Shown here: piece by piece, positions 27,630 to 36,545 of the stretch
Layout of the letters: every line of letters begins with the position of its first letter
How positions within the stretch are numbered: position 1 is the stretch's first letter
Assembly (NCBI RefSeq): GCF_022867885.1
Contig: NZ_JALIFP010000035.1
Location: forward strand, 1-44,834
DNA: 44,834 bases
Origin: Lederbergia sp. NSJ-179
GTDB lineage: Bacteria; Bacillota; Bacilli; Bacillales; Bacillaceae_C
Direction of reading: 5' to 3'
The notes under the pieces: model-generated
The model's input: only the letters and a program-made list of their open reading frames with translations
Databases searched by the model: none
What the model was told of the DNA's origin: nothing
Translations under genes and position numbers: made by a program

Positions 27630-29456
27630 ATGCGGAAAGTAGGCTTTTTTCGTTCGATTCAGATGAAATTTGTCCTTATTTATGTGCTATTAATTTTAAT
27701 CGCTATTCAAGTTATCGGTGTTTATTTCGTGGGAAAATTAGAGGAGCAATGGATAGAAAATTTCCAAAATGGAATTAAAGGGCGCATTCCCTTATTAGAA
27801 TATAATATTAAAGAAGAACTTAATAAGGATCGTACAGGAGAGGATGTCCCCCCTCTTGAAGAAGAAATTAGAAGATTGCTTTTCGATTTTACAGCGCCCG
27901 ATATTTCTGAAGTACGGATTATCAATAATCGCAGTGTAGTTATGGGGACATCAGAGCCTGATAACCAAGGTATTGTCGGACAAAAAACGCCTGATATTAT
28001 GGTGAAAAGAACGATTGAGAATGGGGAAGATCTGGATAAAATTCAATTTGATAAAAAGTCAGAAGGACGGTTTTGGGTCTTAACTTCCCCCATTACTAAC
28101 AATGGCGAAGTGGTTGGGGCGATCTTTTTGGTGGCCAAAATTGAGACCGTTTTTGAACAATTAGATGAAATTAACAATATTTTTATTACGGGTACCTTAA
28201 TCGCCATGCTTGTTACAGCTCTTCTTGGGATCTTATTGGCAAGAATGATTACAAGACCTATCTCAGATATGAAAAAACAAGCTTCGGCTATGGCAAAAGG
28301 AAATTTTTCGCGGAAAGTTCGTGTCTATGGGAAAGATGAGATTGGACAGCTTGCCCAATCCTTTAATCATTTAACAAAAAGATTGCAGGAAGCCCATGTC
28401 ACAACAGAGGGAGAGCGAAGAAAGCTTTCTTCTGTCCTCTCTTTTATGACAGATGGAGTGATTGCGACAGATCGAAAGGGAAGAACGATTTTAATTAATG
28501 AGCGGGCAGCGGAAATGTTGAATGTTTCACGTGAAACAGTTCTCTCTCAACCGATTACTAACATTTTAGAACTTCAGGAGGATTATAGTTTTGAAGATTT
28601 GCTTGCTGAGCAAGAATCGATTATTTTAGATTACAGTACGAAGGAATCTCATCTTATTTTACGAGCAAATACGTCTGTGATTCAGCGAGAGACTGGGTTT
28701 ATAAATGGATTGATTGTTGTCCTGCATGATGTGACAGAACAGGAGAAATTGGACCGTGAGCGAAGGGAATTTGTTTCGAATGTTTCTCATGAGTTACGAA
28801 CACCTCTAACAACGATGAGAAGTTATTTAGAGGCCTTATCTGAGGGTGCGATTAAGGATGAGCAATTAGGTCCACGCTTTCTGGGGGTGGCGCAAAATGA
28901 GACGGAACGGATGATTCGACTTGTAAATGATCTTTTGGATTTATCAAAAATGGATAGCCGGAATTATACGATCACACCGGGCTGGGTCAATTTTGTCCCT
29001 TTTCTTAATCAAATCATTGATCGTTTTGAAATGACAAAAGAGAGAAATGTTCACTTCAGACGTCTCCTACCGAAAGAAGCCGTGTTTGTTGAGCTTGATG
29101 AAGATAAGCTCACACAGGTCATTGACAATATCATTTCCAATGCGCTGAAATATTCACCTGAAGGAGGAACAGTGACCTTTCGGGTAAAATTGCTTGATGA
29201 TCATATTGAAGTGAGCATTAGTGACCAAGGCATTGGAATTCCAAAGGAAAATATAGAGAAGGTCTTTGAACGTTTTTATCGGGTTGATCGTGCGCGGACA
29301 AGGCAGCTCGGTGGTACAGGGCTTGGTCTTGCGATTGCCAAGGAAATTATCGGTGTTCATGGCGGGGATATATGGGCGAAAAGCCAAGAAGGAAAAGGGA
29401 CGACCATTATCTTTACATTGCCATATAACCCTGGACAAGAGGATGATTGGTTGTGA
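27630..29456 (+). CDS. walK: Sensor histidine kinase WalK (YycG)
   Basis: WalK is the essential membrane kinase that phosphorylates WalR. TM1 (about 10-30), extracellular Cache-like domain (about 31-180), TM2 (about 183-203), HAMP (about 204-256), PAS (about 262-370), HisKA with H387 in SHELRTPLTTMRS, and HATPase with DQGIGIPKEN and GGTGLGLAIA. 608 residues against 611 in B. subtilis. A perfect parS lies within the PAS-coding part. AACAGGAG precedes the ATG. The end overlaps walH by 4 bp. Confidence 0.97.
   Translation: MRKVGFFRSIQMKFVLIYVLLILIAIQVIGVYFVGKLEEQWIENFQNGIKGRIPLLEYNIKEELNKDRTGEDVPPLEEEIRRLLFDFTAPDISEVRIINNRSVVMGTSEPDNQGIVGQKTPDIMVKRTIENGEDLDKIQFDKKSEGRFWVLTSPITNNGEVVGAIFLVAKIETVFEQLDEINNIFITGTLIAMLVTALLGILLARMITRPISDMKKQASAMAKGNFSRKVRVYGKDEIGQLAQSFNHLTKRLQEAHVTTEGERRKLSSVLSFMTDGVIATDRKGRTILINERAAEMLNVSRETVLSQPITNILELQEDYSFEDLLAEQESIILDYSTKESHLILRANTSVIQRETGFINGLIVVLHDVTEQEKLDRERREFVSNVSHELRTPLTTMRSYLEALSEGAIKDEQLGPRFLGVAQNETERMIRLVNDLLDLSKMDSRNYTITPGWVNFVPFLNQIIDRFEMTKERNVHFRRLLPKEAVFVELDEDKLTQVIDNIISNALKYSPEGGTVTFRVKLLDDHIEVSISDQGIGIPKENIEKVFERFYRVDRARTRQLGGTGLGLAIAKEIIGVHGGDIWAKSQEGKGTTIIFTLPYNPGQEDDWL
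28523..28538. promoter_or_regulatory. Perfect parS site inside walK
   Basis: TGTTTCACGTGAAACA is the fully symmetric 16-bp parS, read here as codons for NVSRET around residue 299 of WalK. Confidence 0.95.
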
Positions 29457-30778
29457 AATATGAAACCTTAAAATCAATAGTACTGTTTCTACTTGTCGGT
29501 TTAAGTATCATACTGACATGGAGCTTTTGGACCTATCAGCCTAAATATGAACCCATGAATCAGAAAAATGTCCATGATATTTCGATTGCAGTTCGAAAGG
29601 ATGTAACCGAACTGATTAAGCCCAATCGTATTTTGTATCATGCGGATGGTGTTCATTATGGTAGCCAAGAGAAAGAAATCATTCAATCCATCTTAACAGA
29701 AATCAGCACATGGGATTTTTATGATATTGGAATCGGTCAGACTTTACAACCTGAAAAAGTTCAGGAGTTGCAGCATTCCGATAATCGGATTGTCATTGAT
29801 TACCCAGATAAAGTGCCTTTTGAAATATATAAAGGGATTGTTCAAGTGGAGGACCCTTCCCCTAATGCATCCTTTGACCAGATTGTGATTCTGTCACCTG
29901 AAGTTTCGAAGGACGGATCCTCTGTCTATTTTATTTCAACAGAAAACAATAGAGTGTACGAGAGCCATATTAACCCAGACAGACTTGAGGGCTTGTTTGT
30001 ATCAACCAAACGGAATTTAGATCAGTATGAGGTCTATCAGGCACTGGAATTGCCCGATCAACGGGAACTCTACATACCTGAAAATAAGAAAGAAATGACG
30101 AAGTATAAATTTTATACAGAAACCACTGATCCTAGAAAATTTAAAAATGCTCTTTTCCGGGACCCAGATAAAGTCGAACGTGACTTTTTCCCAAATGGAA
30201 ATGGGGAGCAGTATACAGATGATAGAAGCATGATGAATGTGGATTATCTCACAAATGTGTTAAAATATGTCAATCCTAGGCAAGATTCTGAGGTTCATGT
30301 GGAACAAAGTCAGTCGGACATTTTAAAGCGCGGTATTGATTTTGTCAACGAACATGATGGGTGGACAGATGATTATCGCTATACCGAAATGTCCGTATAT
30401 GAAAAAAAACTGGTTTTTCGTTTGTTTGTTCATAATTACCCCGTGTTCAATGAAAATGGTATGACAGAAGTGAAACAAAATTGGGGAACAGAGGAAATTT
30501 CTGAATATAAAAGACCTTATTTCAGCCTAGCGATCTCAGTATCATCTCAAACAAAGGAAGAGCTTCCGCCTGGGGATACAGTGCTGAGACATTTGCTTTT
30601 AGATAAAAATATGAATCCAAAGCTTCTACAGGATTTGGTACTCGGTTATCGCCTTTCAAAAGATTCTACCACGGAAAGCGTGGTTACATTAGAACCCTCT
30701 TGGTACTATTTATATGCTGGGACATGGATGCGTTTTGATATGGAAGAGTTGGGAGGGAATATAGATGGATTGGGGTAA
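29453..30778 (+). CDS. walH: WalRK regulator WalH (YycH)
   Basis: WalH is a single-pass membrane protein that, with WalI, modulates WalK. One N-terminal helix (about 8-27, LFLLVGLSIILTW) and a large extracellular domain. The GTG at 29453 (GTGA overlap with the walK stop) gives the start MKYETLKS, which resembles MKQENLKS of B. subtilis YycH; AGAGGA lies 9 bases upstream. 441 residues. It overlaps walI by 14 bp. Confidence 0.92.
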   Translation: MKYETLKSIVLFLLVGLSIILTWSFWTYQPKYEPMNQKNVHDISIAVRKDVTELIKPNRILYHADGVHYGSQEKEIIQSILTEISTWDFYDIGIGQTLQPEKVQELQHSDNRIVIDYPDKVPFEIYKGIVQVEDPSPNASFDQIVILSPEVSKDGSSVYFISTENNRVYESHINPDRLEGLFVSTKRNLDQYEVYQALELPDQRELYIPENKKEMTKYKFYTETTDPRKFKNALFRDPDKVERDFFPNGNGEQYTDDRSMMNVDYLTNVLKYVNPRQDSEVHVEQSQSDILKRGIDFVNEHDGWTDDYRYTEMSVYEKKLVFRLFVHNYPVFNENGMTEVKQNWGTEEISEYKRPYFSLAISVSSQTKEELPPGDTVLRHLLLDKNMNPKLLQDLVLGYRLSKDSTTESVVTLEPSWYYLYAGTWMRFDMEELGGNIDGLG

Positions 30779-31565
30779 AATTAAAACTATCTTTATTATC
30801 GCTTTTCTCATTCTAGATATCTTCCTTCTTACTCAATTACAGGTCAAAAAAGAGCAATATGAATTCACAAATGGGAATACAAGTATAGAAGAAAACTTAA
30901 AGGCAGATGGGATTAAATATGGGGAACTACCCAAGGAACCAGTGAAAGATCATTACTTAAGCGCAAACACGATGACTTTTACGAAAGAGGATCTATTAGA
31001 CTTAAAAGATCAACATATCCAGCTTGAGGGTGGAAAGATCATTCATAGTCAATTAAAAGAGCCATTTTTAGTTGAAAAATCCGATGATCATTCTGACTTA
31101 GACAAGTTTGTGGAAAACAATATTTTACATGGAGATCAATACGCATTTTGGGATTATAATGAAGAGGAGGGGATAATCACGTATTATCAGCAGGTGGATA
31201 AGAAATTCTTGTTCATGAACCAAAGTGCTCATTTAGTTTTTCATCTCAATTCAGAAGGGGAAATTGCATCTTATGATCAAACGATGTTAGATCCCATTAA
31301 GTCGACTGGTGAAGAAGAAAAGGTTCTTCCTCCGATTCAAGCGATAGAGGCTCTTTATCATAAAGGGGCTTTATCCAATTGTACAATTAAAGACGTTAAT
31401 TTCGGCTATTATACACTCGTTAATATGGAAGCTACACAGGTATTAACGCCAACCTGGCATATCCTCGTAAAAAAAGACGGCGTTCGGATGGATATGCTTG
31501 TGAACGCTTATGAGGGAACGGTTATTCAAGGGAAACCGGATAAGGAGAAAACGATATTGGAGTGA
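30765..31565 (+). CDS. walI: WalRK regulator WalI (YycI)
   Basis: Partner of WalH at the membrane. The start [22 protein letters not shown] is a typical YycI N-terminal anchor, followed by a soluble extracellular domain. 266 residues. GGGAGG upstream lies inside walH. It ends 5 bp before the walJ start codon. Confidence 0.93.
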   Translation: MDWGKIKTIFIIAFLILDIFLLTQLQVKKEQYEFTNGNTSIEENLKADGIKYGELPKEPVKDHYLSANTMTFTKEDLLDLKDQHIQLEGGKIIHSQLKEPFLVEKSDDHSDLDKFVENNILHGDQYAFWDYNEEEGIITYYQQVDKKFLFMNQSAHLVFHLNSEGEIASYDQTMLDPIKSTGEEEKVLPPIQAIEALYHKGALSNCTIKDVNFGYYTLVNMEATQVLTPTWHILVKKDGVRMDMLVNAYEGTVIQGKPDKEKTILE

Positions 31566-31570
31566 AGGGA

Positions 31571-32365
31571 ATGTCAATGCAGTTTAGTGTACTCGCCAGT
31601 GGGAGTACGGGGAATGCCACTTATGTTGAAACAGAAGACCATTCTATTCTTGTGGATGCAGGATTAAGTGGCAAACAAATGGATAAATTATTTCAGCAAA
31701 TTGGGCGAGACCCTGCAAAGTTAGACGCGATTCTTGTCACACATGAGCATGTAGACCATATCAAAGGTGTAGGGATCATGGCCCGTAAATATCAATTGCC
31801 TATTTATGCGAATGAGCGGACATGGCAAGCAATGGAACGACAATTAGGAAAGATCTCCACAGAGCAAAAGTTTACTTTTGAAATGGAAACGGTGAAGTGC
31901 TTCGGCTCCTTACAGGTAGAATCTTTCGGGGTGTCACATGATGCGGTGGAGCCGATGTTTTATAGTTTTCATTTAGGGGATAAAAAACTAGTATTAATTA
32001 CGGATACAGGCTATGTCAGTGATCGCATGAAAGGGACCATCGCCAATGCGGATATGTATATATTCGAAAGCAATCATGATATACAGATGTTAAGAATGGG
32101 CAAATACCCATGGAATATTAAACGACGAATTTTGAGCGATATTGGACATGTCTCCAATGAAGATGCCGCTCTTGCGATGTGTGATTGTATCGGGGATAAA
32201 ACGAAAGGGATCTTTCTAGCCCATTTAAGCTTAGATAATAATATGAAAGATTTAGCGCGAATGAGTGTCCAACAAACATTAGAAACAAAAGGATTGCCTG
32301 TAGGCAGCCAATTTCAATTATTTGATACAGATCCTTATACACCGACGATTTTAACGGCGGTTTAA
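31571..32365 (+). CDS. walJ: Metallo-beta-lactamase fold hydrolase WalJ (YycJ)
   Basis: WalJ is a metal-dependent exonuclease-like enzyme of the beta-lactamase fold, coexpressed with the wal genes and linked to coordination of replication and division. Metal ligands are visible in [11 protein letters not shown] near residue 60 and the Asp in ITDTGY. The ATG at 31571 gives [15 protein letters not shown], matching [25 protein letters not shown] is just upstream. 264 residues. Ends the wal operon. Confidence 0.93.
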   Translation: MSMQFSVLASGSTGNATYVETEDHSILVDAGLSGKQMDKLFQQIGRDPAKLDAILVTHEHVDHIKGVGIMARKYQLPIYANERTWQAMERQLGKISTEQKFTFEMETVKCFGSLQVESFGVSHDAVEPMFYSFHLGDKKLVLITDTGYVSDRMKGTIANADMYIFESNHDIQMLRMGKYPWNIKRRILSDIGHVSNEDAALAMCDCIGDKTKGIFLAHLSLDNNMKDLARMSVQQTLETKGLPVGSQFQLFDTDPYTPTILTAV

Positions 32366-32516
32366 GGATGTAGGCATTGAATATGGAGTAATAGTGAAAT
32401 GTACATATGGTATGATTGTGCCATTAGTATTCTCTATTCTGTGTTGTTTCATCCATATCCTTATTGACTTGTTGTATTCCGAATATGGGTGACAGCAATT
32501 AGGTCGGGAAGTTCAG

Positions 32517-32690
32517 CAATTCGGTGGAAAGTTCAGCAAACCAAGTCGGAAGATCAGCAATTCCATCCAGAAGTTCAGCAAATCAAGCCGGAAGACCAGC
32601 AATTCCATTCAAGTTCAGCAAATCAGGCCGAAAGATCAGTAATTCCATTCAAGTTCAGCAAATCAGGCCGAAAGATCAGTAATTCCATCC
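32517..32690 (+). repeat. Tandem repeat of 40-42 bp, about four copies
   Basis: Units begin AATTCCAT or AATTCGG and contain GTTCAGCAAA and AGATCAGC/T. The last two full units (32601-32640, 32641-32680) are identical; the first two are 41 and 42 bp and diverged, so the array grew at its right end. An open frame from GTG 32489 runs through it but has no ribosome-binding site. It fills much of the walJ-htrA gap. Confidence 0.85.
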
Positions 32691-32799
32691 TAAAATCTGA
32701 TGGCGAAGCGATTCTTTTTCGGAAATTTTATTTCTGGATTATAATATAAAGAAGGAAAGCCAAACTATAGTAAAGAGATGATGGAAAGGAATGGTGTTT

Positions 32800-33999
32800 G
32801 TGGGTTATTACGATGATCACAGCACAAACCGTAATAAAAAAAGGGGGAAAGGATCAAGTTTTTTGATTGGTTTAATCGGTGGGATCATTGGTGCCCTCCT
32901 TGTTGTCTTGATCTATCCTAATGTAAGTAACTATACTGATCATAGTCAGGTGGAAACGAATCAAGGTATCAAGAATCAACCACCATCGAAAAATGTTTCG
33001 CTTGATGTGACAACAGATGTCACGGCCGCCGTTGATAAAACAGCTAAAGCTGTGGTGGGCATTACGAATATCCAGACATCAAGTTTTTGGTCCGATGCTG
33101 AAAGTCAAGAAGCAGGGGTAGGGTCTGGAGTGATGTATAAAAAAGCTGGGGACATCGTCAATATTGTGACGAATCACCACGTTGTACAAGGAGCGTCCCA
33201 ACTAGAAGTTACCTTATCAGACGGAACAAAGGTACCGGCTGAATTAAGGGGAAGCGATGTATGGACAGACCTTGCTGTGGTAGAAATTGATGCGAAAGAC
33301 ATTTCCGATGACATGATCTCTGAATTTGGGGATTCCGATGCTTTAAAAATTGGTGAGCCGGTGATCGCCATCGGAAATCCATTAGGCTTACAATTTTCCG
33401 GATCTGTTACACAGGGGATCATCTCAGGTGTGAACCGAACAGTGCCGGTTGATATTAATAATGATGGAAAACCCGATTGGCAAGCAGAGGTGATTCAAAC
33501 AGATGCTGCGATTAACCCCGGGAATAGCGGTGGGGCACTCGTGAATATTGGTGGCCAGGTGATTGGAATTAATTCAATGAAAATCGCCACACAAGCGGTA
33601 GAAGGGATTGGCTTCTCCATTCCCATTAATTATGTTGTTCCAGTCATTGAAGATTTAGAGAAATTTGGAGAAGTGAGACGTCCTTCTATGGGAGTGACAT
33701 TACGAAATGTCACTGAGATACCTGCTTATCATCAAGAGCAAACATTAAAATTACCAAAAGATGTCCAAGAAGGAGTCATAATTGAATCAGTTGTTCCAAA
33801 TTCTCCAGCACAAAAAGCAGGTTTAAAGGAGCTAGATGTGATTGTTGAATTAGATGGAGAAAAAGTGGACGATATTCTTCAATTAAGAAAACACTTATAT
33901 ACTGAAAAAAGTGTTGGCGATTCCATGAAGGTGAAGTATTATCGAGGCGGTAAGCTGAACGAAGCGACCCTCAAACTAACAGATGAATCAAGAATGTAA
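32800..33999 (+). CDS. htrA: HtrA-like serine protease (HtrC/YycK)
   Basis: A membrane-anchored DegP/HtrA protease for misfolded envelope proteins. Short cytoplasmic N-terminus, one membrane helix (about 22-42), trypsin-like domain with catalytic His in TNHHVV (H126 or H127), Asp in WTDLAVVEID and S243 in NPGNSGGAL, then one PDZ domain (about 295-395). The start is uncertain: ATG 32791 touches the AAAGGA, so GTG 32800 (MGYYDDHST) is preferred. 399 residues from GTG. It follows walJ as yycK does in B. subtilis. Confidence 0.93.
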   Translation: MGYYDDHSTNRNKKRGKGSSFLIGLIGGIIGALLVVLIYPNVSNYTDHSQVETNQGIKNQPPSKNVSLDVTTDVTAAVDKTAKAVVGITNIQTSSFWSDAESQEAGVGSGVMYKKAGDIVNIVTNHHVVQGASQLEVTLSDGTKVPAELRGSDVWTDLAVVEIDAKDISDDMISEFGDSDALKIGEPVIAIGNPLGLQFSGSVTQGIISGVNRTVPVDINNDGKPDWQAEVIQTDAAINPGNSGGALVNIGGQVIGINSMKIATQAVEGIGFSIPINYVVPVIEDLEKFGEVRRPSMGVTLRNVTEIPAYHQEQTLKLPKDVQEGVIIESVVPNSPAQKAGLKELDVIVELDGEKVDDILQLRKHLYTEKSVGDSMKVKYYRGGKLNEATLKLTDESRM

Positions 34000-34000
34000 A

Positions 34001-34009
34001 TGTGGATAA
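34001..34009 (-). promoter_or_regulatory. Single DnaA box after htrA
   Basis: TGTGGATAA is a perfect DnaA box in reverse orientation directly after the htrA stop. Another perfect copy is at 34470-34478. Confidence 0.6.
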
Positions 34010-34016
34010 CTGAAAG

Positions 34017-34049
34017 CAGGGAGGCGGAATGGCGTTTCCCTGTTTTTTT
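34017..34049 (+). terminator. Terminator after htrA
   Basis: CAGGGA and TCCCTG form a stem with a 14-base loop, followed by seven T. Confidence 0.85.
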
Positions 34050-34064
34050 AAAAGGTAAGTATAA

Positions 34065-34207
34065 AAATTGGCTAATGTTTGGATCTAGCTCCAGCGCCTA
34101 GCCCCTCGAGGTCAAATAACCCTGAACCTATGAAGGGAAAGATCGCCCTTCTTAGGTTCAGGAACATTTGCTTGTCGGGGCTGAACAAGGCGCTTGCGCT
34201 TTTCTTA
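34065..34207 (+). repeat. Type I nested-hairpin intergenic repeat, copy 3
   Basis: Outer parts are the same as in 132-272. The inner stem is entirely different, CTGAACCTA...TAGGTTCAG with GAAGGG/CCCTTC inside, but still self-complementary. Confidence 0.87.
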
Positions 34208-34225
34208 CAGGATAGGAAAGTATAA

Positions 34226-34451
34226 ATTTTGGCTAATGTTGGATCTAGCTCCAGCGCCCAGCGACTAGCAAACTTTCGGTGCCTGCTTGCGTAAGTCAAC
34301 ATCGATTCACCCTTCGGGTTCATCGTGTTTCCTTTATCTCAGGCCAACAGGATGTTGGTCAGAACAGCGTTGCGCCAGGACGGCGCGCTTTTAGCTGTTC
34401 ATCTTTCAACTGAAGTTTGTACGTCGCTAAACGGGCGCTTGCGCTTTTCTT
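34226..34451 (+). repeat. Type II repeat carrying an embedded AGGA-hairpin module
   Basis: Outer and central parts match 20081-20250. Between TTTATCTC and GTTTGTACGTCGC, in place of a short segment, lies a pair of hairpins (34342-34360 CCAAC-AGGAT-GTTGG; 34362-34402 closed by GAACAGC/GCTGTTC with inner GCGCC-AGGAC-GGCGC). The same pair arrangement occurs at 5024-5148 with different stems. Confidence 0.85.
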
Positions 34452-34605
34452 AGTTATGTTACCATTGGTTGTGGATAACTTTAGGGATGGCATTAGCAAA
34501 AAACAGAAGATATAGGCGGAAAAATAACCGATCAAAGTACAAGATTTTAAACAAGAAAAGAGTAGGAGTCATTATCTATAAAGTCAATGGGGGTGAGGAT
34601 TTGTG

Positions 34606-34764
34606 ATGATTTATTGTTGTGAAGAGCATGTGGATCTAGCCTTGGATATAGTAGTTGATGAGTGTGAAATCGCACCGACTTTAGAGAAGATAAAAAAGGA
34701 AGAGAACTTATCAACACCCTGTGAATATTGCCAAAACCGATCCATATATCTTGTAGGAAACTAA
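34606..34764 (+). CDS. CxxH/CxxC mini-protein (BA_5709 family type)
   Basis: A 52-residue protein MIYCCEEHVD... ending CEYCQNRSIYLVGN. The CCEEH and CEYC clusters give the CxxH and CxxC motifs that define this small family, which in Bacillaceae sits near rlmH; a bound zinc is likely. GGGGGTGAGGA precedes the start, and a GTG at 34603 is an alternative. Function unknown. Free-standing, with DnaA boxes on both sides. Confidence 0.85.
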   Translation: MIYCCEEHVDLALDIVVDECEIAPTLEKIKKEENLSTPCEYCQNRSIYLVGN

Positions 34765-34780
34765 TATTCTTCATACAAAA

Positions 34781-34892
34781 TGTGGATAGAAACTGTGAAT
34801 ATGTGGATAACTGTTGTGAGTAAGTTGTTCGTAAGCTGTGTGTAATAGATGGATCGTTGTCCTGTGGGTAACCTTATTCAGGTTGTGGATAG
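34781..34892 (-). promoter_or_regulatory. DnaA-box cluster upstream of the CDF gene and rlmH
   Basis: Within 112 bp, all in one orientation: TGTGGATAG (34781), TGTGAATAT (34794), TGTGGATAA (34802, perfect), TGTGAGTAA (34815), TGTGTGTAA (34837), TGTGGGTAA (34863) and TGTGGATAG (34884). The others have one mismatch to TGTGNATAA. B. subtilis has a DnaA-box cluster near yydA (rlmH), the equivalent map position. DnaA titration is inferred. Beyond it, 34893-35116 holds only the CDF upstream region. Confidence 0.8.
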
Positions 34893-35116
34893 ATGAAAAA
34901 GGGGCATTGAATGGGAGCTACTTGAATTGTCGACAAAGGAACTGAGTGTGATTCAGTCTTTTTGGCGGCTTGATTGTGAGTAGGGATTTTTCCATGATGC
35001 AACTTACTTGCCTATCACTCACTAACATAGAGCCAGATAAAAAGATTTCTATAGACCCACTCCTATTTCATTCAGTATGATGGATACAAGCGATTGGTGA
35101 GGAGGGAGGGACGAAG

Positions 35117-35986
35117 ATGGATGAGCAAAAGTACAAAAATCTTAAATTAGGAGAACGAGGCGCCATGATTAGCATTATGGCTTATATCTGTCTTTCCATC
35201 TTAAAAATGATTTTTGGCTATATGAGTGGCTCCACTGCTTTAAAAGCAGATGGTCTAAACAATACAACTGATATTATTGCCTCTATTGCCGTTCTCATTG
35301 GACTTAAATTATCGCGAAGGCCACCTGATCAAGATCATCGATATGGCCATTGGAAAAGTGAATCCATATCCTCCATGATTGCTTCTTTTATCATGTTAGC
35401 CGTTGGTATACAAGTATTGCGGGATGCGATCACTTCCATGTTTCAGGAGGAAAAAGTCGCTCCAGATATGTTGGCAGGATTTGTAGGTGTTTTTTCAGCA
35501 CTAGCTATGTATTTTATTTATCGTTACAACAAAAAATTAGCGAATAAAATTAATAGCAAAGCGGTTATGGCAGCAGCCAAGGATAATCTTTCCGATGCTT
35601 GGGTGAGTATAGGGATCTCGATTGGCATCTTCGGTTCTCAATTCAATATGCCGTGGCTTGATACAGTAACAGCCATCATTGTGGGACTATTAATATGTAA
35701 AACAGCTTGGGATATCTTTAAAGGAGCGTCTCATGAGCTTTCCGATGGATTTGATGAAGAAAAAATCCAACTTTATCATGACGTAATCGCTATGGTTGAT
35801 GGAGTGAAGGGAATACAGGAAATCAAGGGAAGAAATTATGGAAATAATGAAGTCATCGATGTTGCAATTCTGGTGAATGAAAATTTAACTATTCATGAGG
35901 CCCACGATATAGCGAGCCGTGTAGAAAATGTCATGATCGAAAAGTACGGTGTTTACGATGTTCATGTTCATATGGAGCCGAATTAA
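35117..35986 (+). CDS. Cation diffusion facilitator (metal efflux) family transporter
   Basis: A 289-residue CDF exporter. Six predicted helices; metal-site regions ALKADGLNNTTD in TM2 and KDNLSDAWVSIG in TM5, with the DQDHRYGHWKSE loop between TM2 and TM3. A C-terminal cytoplasmic domain (about 210-289) ends in DVHVHMEPN, with His residues typical of a metal-sensing dimer domain. Substrate (Zn, Mn, Fe or other) cannot be told. GGAGGGAGG precedes the ATG. A 69-bp diverged copy of the TM5 segment appears at 36728-36796. Confidence 0.93.
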   Translation: MDEQKYKNLKLGERGAMISIMAYICLSILKMIFGYMSGSTALKADGLNNTTDIIASIAVLIGLKLSRRPPDQDHRYGHWKSESISSMIASFIMLAVGIQVLRDAITSMFQEEKVAPDMLAGFVGVFSALAMYFIYRYNKKLANKINSKAVMAAAKDNLSDAWVSIGISIGIFGSQFNMPWLDTVTAIIVGLLICKTAWDIFKGASHELSDGFDEEKIQLYHDVIAMVDGVKGIQEIKGRNYGNNEVIDVAILVNENLTIHEAHDIASRVENVMIEKYGVYDVHVHMEPN

Positions 35987-36029
35987 AGAATCGATGCAAA
36001 ATTCTGATACCATTCAAAATAACTCCTCA

Positions 36030-36135
36030 GAGACTGCCACAATAACCCGCTGATATAAAAAGACAGCGGGGCTAACGCTCTCTGGCCATGCTATATACCA
36101 CCATAGTTATTCCTCGACAAGGTATTGACAGTCTC
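36030..36135. repeat. Nested palindromic element after the CDF gene
   Basis: Three nested inverted repeats: GAGACTG/CAGTCTC (36030, 36129), AATAAC/GTTATT (36041, 36106) and CCCGCTG/CAGCGGG (36046, 36064). Its right end (about 36101-36132) recurs in diverged form at 36801-36832. It may be a small non-autonomous element or its remains, and could also terminate the CDF transcript. No ORF. Confidence 0.55.
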
Positions 36136-36247
36136 TCCTCCTTTTTCCACTTCGCTATGTACTGTGTTCCCAAGCAGCTCTTTCCCTGGTTGGTAGGCAC
36201 ATTGTTCCACTCCCTGGTCCTTTTATAAAAAGTGCTTTCAATTTCTG

Positions 36248-36256
36248 TGGTATAAT
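36248..36256 (+). promoter_or_regulatory. Extended -10 promoter for the 36288 gene pair
   Basis: TGGTATAAT about 30 bp upstream of the start codon; the -35 region is poor. Confidence 0.5.
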
Positions 36257-36287
36257 GTAGACAAACACACTTGGACGGAGGGATGAG

Positions 36288-36545
36288 ATGCGTTGGCGAG
36301 AAGTACAGAAACGATTTCCAAATGAATGGGTTGTATTAGAAGTCATTAAAGCGCACTCAAAAGAAGGGAAAAGATATATTGAAGAAATAGTTGTTATTGA
36401 TCGATTTGAAAAGTCTAGTGAGGCTATGCGCCGTTACGATGAATTACGAAAAGAAAAACCTTATCGAGAATATTGCTTTTTTCATACATCGCGCCCTAAC
36501 TTAGTTGCACGTGAGAGATATGTAGGGATTAGAGGTTTAAGATGA
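36288..36545 (+). CDS. Small basic hypothetical protein paired with a retropepsin-like gene
   Basis: An 85-residue Arg/Glu-rich soluble protein starting MRWREVQKRFPNEWVVLE. I do not know a function. GGACGGAGGGATGAG precedes the ATG. Its TGA overlaps the start of the next gene (ATGA), so the two form a translationally coupled pair. Proteins like it tend to be the upstream partner of small aspartic-protease-fold genes in Firmicutes, as far as I recall. Confidence 0.75.
   Translation: MRWREVQKRFPNEWVVLEVIKAHSKEGKRYIEEIVVIDRFEKSSEAMRRYDELRKEKPYREYCFFHTSRPNLVARERYVGIRGLR

Noticed and set aside
32517-32690. CRISPR array
   Set aside because: The units are contiguous without unique spacers, and no cas genes are present.
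32489-32749. An 86-codon ORF with repeats of VQQ...EDQQFH
   Set aside because: The peptide repeats are only the translation of a DNA tandem repeat, and no ribosome-binding site precedes the GTG.
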